From Nanobdellati archaeon (GTDB lineage: Archaea; EX4484-52; GLR71): 64,000 bases of DNA. Both the position numbers and the translations under genes were made by a program. Where the stretch lies: assembly GCA_019429005.1 (NCBI GenBank), contig JAHYJR010000004.1, positions 1 through 64,000 on the forward strand, in the 5' to 3' direction. The number at the start of each line of letters is the position of its first letter. Position 1 is the first letter of the stretch. This document shows positions 28,659 to 36,587 of this stretch, in pieces. The notes beneath the pieces are model-generated. The model did not search any database and was not told the origin of the DNA. It was given only the letters and a program-made list of their open reading frames with translations.

Positions 28659-28793
28659 CTATAACACATTTCGAGGATTTAAACTGTGTATCTCAAGATT
28701 ACCTATTTTAGATAAATCTATCAAACCGACTTTATCAAAACCATACGCTTCTTTAATTGTATCATAAAAATATGCTATTTTAAATACCTTGAT
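28659..28793 (-). pseudogene. Possible gene fragment without start codon
   Basis: Between two intact small genes the reverse strand has a 44-codon open stretch with protein-like composition (IAYFYDTIKEAYGFDKVGLI, then DLSKIGNLEIHSLNPRNVL). It ends in TAG at 28659-28661. No ATG, GTG or TTG start exists in frame after the upstream stop. It may be a decayed C-terminus. Low confidence, because AT-rich non-coding sequence can mimic this over such a length. Confidence 0.25.
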
Positions 28794-28799
28794 TTAATA

Positions 28800-29243
28800 T
28801 TATTTTTCTAAATCATATATAAGATTTCCTTCTAAGCCTAATAAACGTGATATTTCTGAAGTTAAATAACCGGGTTCATCTAATTTGTCAACATCAAGAA
28901 CTCCAAATATTTCTTTTGGAAGTCTTTTTGGATTTTGTATAACACTTTTAATACCATAACCAGTTCCATTAATTTGTTTCATGAAATATTCAAGATCATG
29001 ATTTTTTGAATATTTTGAAAAATCTTTAGTTCCATGCATCTCCAAATGTTTGATATTTAAATCACACGCTTTTGCATAAGAATTAACAAACTTTGATCTA
29101 TTAATATATTTTTGATCAGGTATAATTTCAAAAATAATATGATTATTAATATTTAACTTTATAATTAAACCATCCTCAGACCAATCATATATATTTGAGT
29201 AGTTTTTCTCAAGAAGTCTTAATAATTCAAATGTACTTGTCAT
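28800..29243 (-). CDS. Hypothetical protein, 147 aa (intact paralogue of the neighbouring pseudogene)
   Basis: Not assignable to a known family. It begins MTSTFELLRLLEKNYSNIYD and ends with a helical DEPGYLTSEISRLLGLEGNL region. The whole length aligns with the broken gene just upstream (29339-29818), so the two are a tandem duplication. Shared features are the LLEKxYSxxYxW start, the HIIF/INII strand, a D-x-LNIKxL/CDSKIKTL segment, the GTxxFxxY helix and the KLEExGYL C-terminus. Cytoplasmic. Confidence 0.7.
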   Translation of the reverse strand: MTSTFELLRLLEKNYSNIYDWSEDGLIIKLNINNHIIFEIIPDQKYINRSKFVNSYAKACDLNIKHLEMHGTKDFSKYSKNHDLEYFMKQINGTGYGIKSVIQNPKRLPKEIFGVLDVDKLDEPGYLTSEISRLLGLEGNLIYDLEK

Positions 29244-29338
29244 AAATTCATATATAAAAATTAACTTTAAATCATTTTGGTTTTAAAAAAACAAAATTTT
29301 TAAACAACAAAATTTAATAATAGTTCGAACGACCCACT

Positions 29339-29818
29339 TTAATCTAAGTAGTTACGAGATATTTTCAACTCGTCTAAAATTGTTTCTTCAAAATCCGTAA
29401 AATCTAATATCTGTTTAAGTAAATATCCCTCTTCTTCTAATTTATTACAATCAATTAGTTTAAATACGTGTCCTGGAATTGTTTGCGGTTCATGTATATC
29501 TTTTTGAATCGCATAATCAGTTTCACTAAGTTTATCATCTAAATATTTAGTTAAATTAGGTTTTTCTTCCAAATACCTAGCAAAATTTACAGTTCCAATT
29601 ATCTGCAAAGTTTTAATTTTGGAATCACATAGATTTAGATAATCATTACAAAATCTTTTAGGTGTAAAACTAAAAGGACAATCTGCTTCATGTATGATAT
29701 TAATTTTTATACCGTTATCAAACTCTATTTTTATTTCTCAATTTTCACGCTCAGCCCAATTATAAACTTTAGAATATTCTTTTTCAAGAATTTCTAATAA
29801 ATCATTTGTATTTGCTAT
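29339..29818 (-). pseudogene. Broken tandem paralogue of the 147-aa gene
   Basis: In the frame of the 3' open segment the reading continues back to 29818 with only one stop, TGA at 29738-29740. The codon aligned with the paralogue's ATG is ATA (29816-29818): IANTNDLLEILEKEYSKVYN here against MTSTFELLRLLEKNYSNIYD in the intact neighbour. The stop lies in AEREN*EIKIEF, where a Gly (GGA to TGA) would fit the local NG-turn pattern. Two separate lesions, start codon and nonsense, make this a true pseudogene. The segment after the TGA could still be translated from an internal TTG. Confidence 0.75.
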
Positions 29819-29915
29819 AAATATAATTTTAAAAATTAACTTTAAATGATTTTGTTTACGGATTAAAAATAGCTTTAAACCCTCTCTCATAAAATAAACA
29901 GATTACATGATGTAA

Positions 29916-31709
29916 TCAAACAACCCGCTTAAACTTACGCTCTAACTCTGATACAGTCATTTCAATCAAGGTAGGTCTGCCGTGAGGACAGGTATATGGA
30001 TTATCTGCTTTAGAAAGGTCTTGAAGCATCTTATCAAGATATGGTAATGTTACCTCATCACCACCTTTAATTGCAGAGCGACAAGCAACACTTCTTGCAA
30101 TTCTTTCTTTTGATTCAAGTATTGATTTAATTTTCCCAGAGTCAATTAATTCTCCTAAGATATCATGCACAAGATTTGAGACGTCTTTTGAGTTTGAAAA
30201 AGCAGGTATTGCACGAACTGCAAATGCGTTTGTACCAAACTCTTCAATGTCAAAACCCAGTTTTTGAAAAACAGATAAACTAAATTTCAAGATCTCGGAT
30301 TCTTTAGCATTAAATTCGAGTATCTTAGTCTCTAATAAATTTTGAGATTTAGGTTTTTCCATATCAAGCTGTTTTATTACTTTTTCATATAAGATTCTTT
30401 CATGTGCAGCATGCTGATCTATTATATAGAAACCGCCGGAATATGATGCTAAGACATAGGTCTTATTTACAATTCCAAGAACTTTCATAATGGGAAAATT
30501 AGATAAGACCGCATTATCTTTTGTATCATCAGTAATATTTTCGTTGATTTTATTATTTAATTCAATAGACTTATCAATATTATTAACAGCAATATTTTTG
30601 GCTTCTACTTCAACCTTTGGTTCTTGTATATCAAGAACAGCTTGTGTTGATGATGATAATTCATATTTATTTTTAGCTACAGATTTGGTCGGACTGAAAC
30701 CAACTGAAGGTACAAGCACAGCATTTTTTAATGCCTGAGTAACTGAATCTTTAACAGCTTGAGATATTATATCTTCTCTTGTTTTTACAAACCTTATTTC
30801 CATCTTATTAGGATGCACATTAACATCAATAATTTTTGGATCTATCTCAATTGATATGACAAATATAGGATGCCTATGTTTTGGTAGAAGTGTCTTATAT
30901 GAACTGTAAATTGCATCTTGAATCATACGATCTTTTATGTATCTTTTGTTTATGAACAGTGATTGGTAATCTTTAGATGACCTTGTAATGGATGGAAGTG
31001 ATACATATCCAGATATTGATATCCCATCAATCTCGTTATCAATCTTTATCATATTAGATGAAATTTCTTTACCATAAACTGACATTATATTTGATAATAT
31101 ATCATCTGTCTTAGGTGATACAAGAATAACTCGACTATGATTTGATAGCCTAAAATCAATTTGATTATTCAAGAGAGAATAACGTGTGACAATGTCAATG
31201 ATTTTTCCAAGCTCAATTGATTCTGATTTCAAGAATTTCTTTCTGACTGGAACATTTGAGAAAAGCTCAGATACGGTTATTTTTGTACCTTTAGGTGCAC
31301 CGATTGGTTTTGATTCAATGAATTTAGAAAAATGAACAAGTAATCTAGTACCATCTATATCTCCAGGATTTGTAACCATTTCAGTCTTTGATACTGAAGC
31401 AATACTTGGAAGTGCTTCACCCCTAAAACCTAATGTATGAATTGAATAGAGATCATCCATATCTTTAATCTTACTTGTTGCATGCCTCTCAAATGAAGTT
31501 AAAGCGTCATCATAATACATACCGCAACCATCATCTGTAACAGATATTGCTTTTTTGCCACCATCTTCAAGTGCTATGCTTATGTTTTTTGCGCCGGAGT
31601 CTATTGCGTTCTCAATCAGTTCTTTTACGACAGATGAAGGTGATTCGATTACTTCTCCTGCAGCAATCTTTGATATTAAAGCATCATCTAGGCGTTTAAT
31701 TATAGGCAT
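29916..31709 (-). CDS. mutL: DNA mismatch repair protein MutL (endonuclease type)
   Basis: This 597-aa protein couples mismatch recognition by MutS to strand removal. The N-terminal GHKL ATPase shows KELIENAIDSGA at about 29-40, DDGCGM at about 59-64 and LGFRGEALPSI at about 93-103. After a poorly conserved linker at about 340-405, the C-terminal domain has DQHAAHERILYE near 430-441. This fits the DQHA(X)2E(X)4E metal motif of nicking MutL, and ACRSAIKGG and CPHGRPT motifs follow. It should therefore be an active latent endonuclease that needs no MutH. It lies 740 bp upstream of mutS's stop, on the same strand. Confidence 0.96.
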   Translation of the reverse strand: MPIIKRLDDALISKIAAGEVIESPSSVVKELIENAIDSGAKNISIALEDGGKKAISVTDDGCGMYYDDALTSFERHATSKIKDMDDLYSIHTLGFRGEALPSIASVSKTEMVTNPGDIDGTRLLVHFSKFIESKPIGAPKGTKITVSELFSNVPVRKKFLKSESIELGKIIDIVTRYSLLNNQIDFRLSNHSRVILVSPKTDDILSNIMSVYGKEISSNMIKIDNEIDGISISGYVSLPSITRSSKDYQSLFINKRYIKDRMIQDAIYSSYKTLLPKHRHPIFVISIEIDPKIIDVNVHPNKMEIRFVKTREDIISQAVKDSVTQALKNAVLVPSVGFSPTKSVAKNKYELSSSTQAVLDIQEPKVEVEAKNIAVNNIDKSIELNNKINENITDDTKDNAVLSNFPIMKVLGIVNKTYVLASYSGGFYIIDQHAAHERILYEKVIKQLDMEKPKSQNLLETKILEFNAKESEILKFSLSVFQKLGFDIEEFGTNAFAVRAIPAFSNSKDVSNLVHDILGELIDSGKIKSILESKERIARSVACRSAIKGGDEVTLPYLDKMLQDLSKADNPYTCPHGRPTLIEMTVSELERKFKRVV

Positions 31710-31814
31710 AACTTGAAATTATAGATTAAGATTTAAGAATTTATGTATTTTTATTTTTTGTGAAAAAGGTAATACACTAATAATAATCAAATAAAAAAAG
31801 ATTATAAAATTCGT

Positions 31815-32039
31815 TTAAGGGTAATTTTCTTTTGAAAGTGCTAGAGTTTTATTTGCATCTTCTATATTTTCAGTTATTTTTGAAACCATTTTATCAATTG
31901 CTTACTGGCTATAACTTAAAAATACCATTTTTAGTTTACTAAGATCCTCATTAAACTCTTCAATATGATATGCATATTGTACTCCTTTTTTTATTACCAT
32001 TTCATCTTCTTTATTTGGTTCATATTTCCTAGTTTTCAT
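31815..32039 (-). pseudogene. Small ORF interrupted by an in-frame TAA
   Basis: An ATG at 32037-32039 opens MKTRKYEPNKEDEMVIKKGV and runs 45 codons to TAA at 31902-31904. The same frame then continues 28 codons (AIDKMVSKITENIEDANKTL) to TAA at 31815-31817. Both halves have similar charged helical composition, so this looks like one 74-codon gene broken once. The family is unknown. It lies just downstream of an 81-aa hypothetical gene on the same strand. Alternatively the 45-aa part alone is the gene. Confidence 0.45.
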
Positions 32040-32063
32040 TAAATATTTTGAAAAAAGTGAATT

Positions 32064-32309
32064 TCAAGTAAGTTCAAATGTCTGTGAATATGATATATGC
32101 GGTATGCTTTCATTTTCGTTAGCATCATAGATTATTGTATATGAATTTTTACCAAGTAATTTTTGGATAATATCATCAGATTCAATAGCATCGTCTTCTG
32201 GAATAACGTAGACTGTCATTTTTTCAATACGTCGCCCATCTAGTTTTACAATTTGATCTGTAGCTTTACCTAGTTTTGAATCATCAGAACGTTTAATAAA
32301 TGTTACCAT
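32064..32309 (-). CDS. Hypothetical small protein, 81 aa
   Basis: Not recognised. It is a soluble protein beginning MVTFIKRSDDSKLGKATDQI with a charged MTVYVIPEDDAIESDDI middle and an aromatic C-terminus (YSQTFELT). A four-copy 16-bp AT-rich repeat lies about 22 bp upstream of its start codon and contains TTTATAAA boxes. The distance and orientation fit use of that repeat as promoter. Confidence 0.6.
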   Translation of the reverse strand: MVTFIKRSDDSKLGKATDQIVKLDGRRIEKMTVYVIPEDDAIESDDIIQKLLGKNSYTIIYDANENESIPHISYSQTFELT

Positions 32310-32331
32310 ACCGTAAGTATTTAATTATATG

Positions 32332-32395
32332 TTTATAAATCAATTTGTTTATAAATCAATTTGTTTATAAATCAATTTGTTTATAAATCAATTTG
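32332..32395. repeat. Four-copy 16-bp tandem repeat
   Basis: The unit TTTATAAATCAATTTG is repeated exactly four times with a 16-bp period between mutS and the 81-aa gene, followed by a partial copy. Each unit contains a TTTATAAA box, which reads the same on both strands and resembles an archaeal TATA element. The copy nearest the 81-aa gene is at the right distance for a leaderless start. The other copies may be spare promoters or simple slippage products. Confidence 0.95.
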
Positions 32396-32452
32396 TTTTG
32401 TAACAGAATTATATTGTTTTTCATAAAGGATTCAAAAAAGAAAATAAGGACT

Positions 32453-34993
32453 TCAACTAAACAAGGTCTTCTGTCTTGAGATCTTTTTCTTTGAGATGAT
32501 TTTGAAACCTATGTCTTTTACTTTTTCTTTTGAAGGAATAGATTCATTTCCAGTACCTTCACCTAAAAAGGTGTTTGACTCTAACATATCCTGGACTTCT
32601 AAAGCACGGTTAGTCACTTCTTCTGGAAGACCTGCAAGCTTTGCAACCTGAATACCATAACTCTTATCAGCTGAGCCTTTGACAACTTTTCTTAAGAATA
32701 TGATTTCTTCTGCAATCTCTTTTACAGATATGTGGTAATTTGCAGACTGCGGATAAAACTCTGATATCCGAGACATGACATGATAATGTGTTGCAAAGAT
32801 TGTTTTTGCCTTGATATTGTTCAACACATATTCTGCAACAGACCATGCAATACTCAAACCATCAAACGTACTTGTACCTCGACCAATTTCATCAAAGATA
32901 ATTAAACTTTTTGATGTCGCATTGTTCAATATGTTTGCAGTCTCATTCATCTCAATCATAAATGTACTTTGACCTGATGCAAGATCGTCATGTGCACCAA
33001 CTCGTGTAAAGATCCTATCAACCACACTGATTTTTGCAGATTTTGCAGGGACAAAACAACCAACTTGTGACATAAGAACAATCAATGCAACTTGACGCAT
33101 ATATGTTGATTTTCCGGCCATGTTAGGTCCTGTAAGCACGACAAAACATTCATTGTCATTATCAAGAATTGTATTATTTGGTATGAAAGATAAAGATGAT
33201 TGCATCAATTCAACAACAGGATGTCTTCCATCTATAATCTCAATTGCCTCAGTTTCATTGAGAGTTGGCCTGACATAATTATTTAGAACAGATATTTTTG
33301 AGAAAGATGATATCACATCAAGGCGAGATATTTTTTGTGAAATGTCTTGAATCTGTACAGTAAAATCTGAAACCTTACCGATAACCTCTTGAAAAAGATT
33401 ATATTCAATACCATTAATTTTTTCTTCTGCTCCAAGTATTTTTGATTCTAGTTCTTTAAGCTCTTCTGTTATGAATCTTTCAGCATTTACAAGCGTTTGT
33501 TTTCGGATATAATGATTCGGCACATCATCAGAATTCTTGTTTGTGATTTCAATATAATAACCAAAGACTTTATTGAAACGAATTTTCAAATATTTAATAC
33601 CTGTCTGTTCTCGCTCTTTATCCTCAATTAAGGATATGTATTTTTTACCGTTGCTTGAAATTTCTCGTAGTTCATCAAGCTCTTTATTATAACCTACTTT
33701 TATTATACCACCATCCCTTATAAGAATTGGTGGGTTTTCAGATATGGCATCATCAATTAGAGTTACAAGATCACTAAGACTATCCATTGATGAAATGTCT
33801 GAAATAAAGGATGAAGATTCTTTAAATGGTACTAATAATCTTTTTAATTTTGGAACAAGTAAAAGTGATGTTTTCAAAGAAACAATATCTCTTGGATTTG
33901 CGTTACCATATGAAACTCGTGATATGATACGCTCAATATCATGACAATCAGATAAGGTTATCCGTAAATCTTCAAGAACAATCATATTTTTAAAAAATAC
34001 TTCTACTGCAGAAAGTCTTGTATTTATTGAATCTGAATTTATAAGTGGTCTGACTATCCAGTTTCTAAGTAATCTTGCACCCATTGAGGTTACCGTCATA
34101 TCAAGACATTCAAGAAGCGTGCCTTTTGAGGTATTGTCAGATATGTTTGTGATTAATTCAAGATTTTTTTGCGTGCTTCGGTCAAGCATCATAAATTCAT
34201 CTGTTGAATAAACCTGTATCTTATTGATATGATTAAGACCGCGTTTTTGTGTGTCTTCAAGATAACCTACAAGAGCACCACAGGCCATGACTGATAAAGG
34301 AAGGTCGCTCAACCCAAAACCGTCAAGAGAATTGATATTAAAATGAGATATGAGTTTATCTTTTGCGATATCATAAATAAAATATTCATCTGGATAATCA
34401 TTAATAAAAAAATCAACATGACCTTTAAAAGATAATTTAAAACCATCTTTTGATATTGACCTTGGAACGATACATTCTTTAGGTGAAAATTTAGAGATTT
34501 CTGAAAGAAGCTTATCTTTACCTTTGACATGTGACGTCATAAATTGCCCTGTTGATATATCTGCTATCGCAATACCGTATTGATCATCTTTTGTTGATAT
34601 TGCTGCAATATAATTGTTCACTTTGTTATCGAGCATGTTATCATCAATTAATGTTCCGGGTGTTATCGTACGTACAACATCACGCTTTACTAGACCTTTC
34701 GCTTTTTTAGGATCTTCAAGCTGATCACAGATTGTTACATTATATCCTTTTCTGACAAGTCTTGAAATGTAAGTATCTATCGCATGATATGGAATTCCGG
34801 CAAGAGGTACTTCTCTATGTTTCCCACCACGAGATGTCAGTGTTATGTCAAGAAGTCTTGATGCGATTTTTGCATCATCAAAAAACATCTCATAAAAGTC
34901 GCCCATACGCGTCATAAGGATTGAATCTGGATATTTCTTTTTTATTGAAAGAATCTGCTTCATCATAGGCGTAAGTTCAGACGGATTTATCAT
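32453..34993 (-). CDS. mutS: DNA mismatch repair protein MutS
   Basis: This 846-aa protein recognises mispaired bases. The N-terminal mismatch-binding GDFYEMF at about 27-33 supplies the Phe-x-Glu wedge. The connector, lever and clamp domains occupy about 130-580. The ATPase shows Walker A LTGPNMAGKSTYMRQVAL, Walker B IIFDEIGRGTSTFDGLSIAW, and FATHYH. The length is that of a bacterial-type MutS1. With mutL on the same strand just downstream this gives a complete MutS1-MutL pathway. That pairing is known in only some archaeal groups and is thought to have come from bacteria. Confidence 0.97.
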   Translation of the reverse strand: MINPSELTPMMKQILSIKKKYPDSILMTRMGDFYEMFFDDAKIASRLLDITLTSRGGKHREVPLAGIPYHAIDTYISRLVRKGYNVTICDQLEDPKKAKGLVKRDVVRTITPGTLIDDNMLDNKVNNYIAAISTKDDQYGIAIADISTGQFMTSHVKGKDKLLSEISKFSPKECIVPRSISKDGFKLSFKGHVDFFINDYPDEYFIYDIAKDKLISHFNINSLDGFGLSDLPLSVMACGALVGYLEDTQKRGLNHINKIQVYSTDEFMMLDRSTQKNLELITNISDNTSKGTLLECLDMTVTSMGARLLRNWIVRPLINSDSINTRLSAVEVFFKNMIVLEDLRITLSDCHDIERIISRVSYGNANPRDIVSLKTSLLLVPKLKRLLVPFKESSSFISDISSMDSLSDLVTLIDDAISENPPILIRDGGIIKVGYNKELDELREISSNGKKYISLIEDKEREQTGIKYLKIRFNKVFGYYIEITNKNSDDVPNHYIRKQTLVNAERFITEELKELESKILGAEEKINGIEYNLFQEVIGKVSDFTVQIQDISQKISRLDVISSFSKISVLNNYVRPTLNETEAIEIIDGRHPVVELMQSSLSFIPNNTILDNDNECFVVLTGPNMAGKSTYMRQVALIVLMSQVGCFVPAKSAKISVVDRIFTRVGAHDDLASGQSTFMIEMNETANILNNATSKSLIIFDEIGRGTSTFDGLSIAWSVAEYVLNNIKAKTIFATHYHVMSRISEFYPQSANYHISVKEIAEEIIFLRKVVKGSADKSYGIQVAKLAGLPEEVTNRALEVQDMLESNTFLGEGTGNESIPSKEKVKDIGFKIISKKKISRQKTLFS

Positions 34994-35053
34994 GTTAAAG
35001 AATTAATGATTAAAATATTAAAGGTTTATTGTTGGAGGAATACTTAGAATTAT

Positions 35054-35509
35054 TTACTTATGATATTTCTCATTATTTAAAATCGTAAAACCTCGATATA
35101 TCTGTTCTAGAATCAATACCCTTGCAAGTTGGTGTGTAAAAGTCATAGATGATATTGATATCAATTTATCTGCTTTTTTCTTAACGTCATCACTAAAACC
35201 GTCAGAACCACCAATAAGGAAAGTCAAGTCATCATCAGAATCTAACAGCTTTGAAAGACCAACTGAATCAATTTTATCTCCTGAAACATCAAATGCATAT
35301 ATTTTAGATTGCGTTTTTGAGTCCAGTTTTTTTAGAATTTCTTGACCTTCTTTTTTAACTGTTTCAGATGGATTCTTATCATTATGTTCTTTCAATTCAA
35401 TAAGATTAAAAGTACTGTATCGTTCGATTCGTGATATATATTCACTTTCAGAAGACTTAAACATCTCTTGATTTTTTCCTATTGCTATGATTTGTATTGA
35501 TTTTCTCAT
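35054..35509 (-). CDS. rlmH: Ribosomal large-subunit pseudouridine-N3-methyltransferase RlmH
   Basis: This 151-aa SPOUT methyltransferase modifies a pseudouridine at helix 69 of 23S rRNA. Recognised blocks are an IQIIAIGKNQ N-terminus, FLIGGSDGFSDDV near 100 (SAM-binding knot), MTFTHQLARVLILEQIYRGF and the terminal NNEKYHK, equivalent to the conserved PYH end. The length is typical. RlmH is mainly bacterial but occurs in scattered archaea. It lies about 60 bp downstream of mutS on the opposite side of its start, on the same strand. Confidence 0.93.
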   Translation of the reverse strand: MRKSIQIIAIGKNQEMFKSSESEYISRIERYSTFNLIELKEHNDKNPSETVKKEGQEILKKLDSKTQSKIYAFDVSGDKIDSVGLSKLLDSDDDLTFLIGGSDGFSDDVKKKADKLISISSMTFTHQLARVLILEQIYRGFTILNNEKYHK

Positions 35510-35607
35510 AATGACTCAAGAAACATTTAGAAATTGTTGCTTATATAACTTTTATAAAAAAAACTTAGATTAAACCAAAAGTAATCTCAAAACTCTAGTC
35601 CAAATAC

Positions 35608-35620
35608 TATTATATATAAC
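35608..35620 (+). promoter_or_regulatory. TATA box of the pilin-like operon
   Basis: The sequence CTATTATATATAAC at 35607-35620 is a strong TATA-like element centred about 24 nt before the ATG at 35638. Archaeal transcription starts about 22-27 nt after the TATA centre, so the first gene is probably leaderless. Confidence 0.6.
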
Positions 35621-35637
35621 TTAAACAAAGTAGTTAT

Positions 35638-36063
35638 ATGCATAAATTGAAGAAAAAATTAAAGGGACAATCTGGAATGGAGTTCATAATGCTTCTTGTT
35701 TTTGCAATAGGATTATTTCTAGTTTTTTATTATAATATATCACATACAAACAAAATTGCATATGAAAATAAAATTAACATAATCGCAAGACAAATCTCAG
35801 ATAAGGCAGCATATGAAATCAATATTGCCGCCGCTCAAGGTGATGGTTATTATAAAGAATTTTACCTTAAAAATACGATTTATGACAAGACATACAATAT
35901 TTCGATTATTAATAATTATATATTTGTTACATGGGAACCAATACCTTTGAACCCTACAAGTATGACTTCAAGAATAATTACTACTAATATAATAGGTAAT
36001 CTAAGTGCAAATTGGAATTATGTTGAAAATTCAAAAGGCATAATAACAGTCGGGGCGATATGA
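35638..36063 (+). CDS. Class III signal-peptide (type IV pilin-like) protein
   Basis: This 141-aa protein has the archaeal class III pilin N-terminus: a basic leader (MHKLKKKLKG), then QSGMEF, then a 20-residue hydrophobic stretch (IMLLVFAIGLFLVFYYNI). Cleavage is expected between Gly10 and Gln11 by an EppA-type peptidase, leaving Glu at mature position 5. The rest is a short extracytoplasmic domain. It is the first of four overlapping or adjacent genes whose products all start with K-G-type leaders, so a surface appendage or secretion assembly is likely. The peptidase and assembly ATPase are not in the window. Confidence 0.75.
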   Translation: MHKLKKKLKGQSGMEFIMLLVFAIGLFLVFYYNISHTNKIAYENKINIIARQISDKAAYEINIAAAQGDGYYKEFYLKNTIYDKTYNISIINNYIFVTWEPIPLNPTSMTSRIITTNIIGNLSANWNYVENSKGIITVGAI

Positions 36064-36575
36064 TGAACAAAAGGACTTATACAAAAAAGAAAGGACAATT
36101 ATTTACTCAAGATTTCATTTTAAGCCTCTTAATTTTCCTTATGATTGTTTCGCTTAGTATAAGCATATGGGACAATATCACAGAAAAAACAAGAAATATA
36201 GATACAGTAACATATATGCAACAAAAAGCATTCTATATTACGGACATACTGATTAAAACAAAAGGATATCCTGAAAATTGGAATAGCACAACAGTTGAAC
36301 TTATCGGATTGTCCACAGGTAAAAATCATATGATTGGTATTGAAAAAATTAATATGCTTGACAATATAAGCTATGATGATATAATTGAAATGTGGGATAT
36401 CAATAGTTTTGGTTTTAACATGACATTTTGGAATTCAACTGAAATCATAACATCGTATGGAAAAATCACACCATACAATGCAACAATTGTATTGCCATTT
36501 ACAAGGATTATTAATATAGCTTATGAAAATTATACTGATAAAGGTCTATTCAAATTTATATTTTGGAAAAATTGA
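36060..36575 (+). CDS. Pilin-like N-terminal anchor protein, 171 aa
   Basis: The start overlaps the previous stop in ATGATGA, which implies translational coupling. The N-terminus is MMNKRTYTKKKGQLFTQDF, then a hydrophobic ILSLLIFLMIVSLSISIW segment. GQ followed by F-T-Q-D-F is a variant of the class III pilin cleavage motif with Asp in place of Glu. The extracellular part has several N-x-T/S sequons. No enzyme domain is visible. Probably a minor pilin-like subunit. Confidence 0.65.
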   Translation: MMNKRTYTKKKGQLFTQDFILSLLIFLMIVSLSISIWDNITEKTRNIDTVTYMQQKAFYITDILIKTKGYPENWNSTTVELIGLSTGKNHMIGIEKINMLDNISYDDIIEMWDINSFGFNMTFWNSTEIITSYGKITPYNATIVLPFTRIINIAYENYTDKGLFKFIFWKN

Positions 36576-36587
36576 TAGGTGTTTAAA

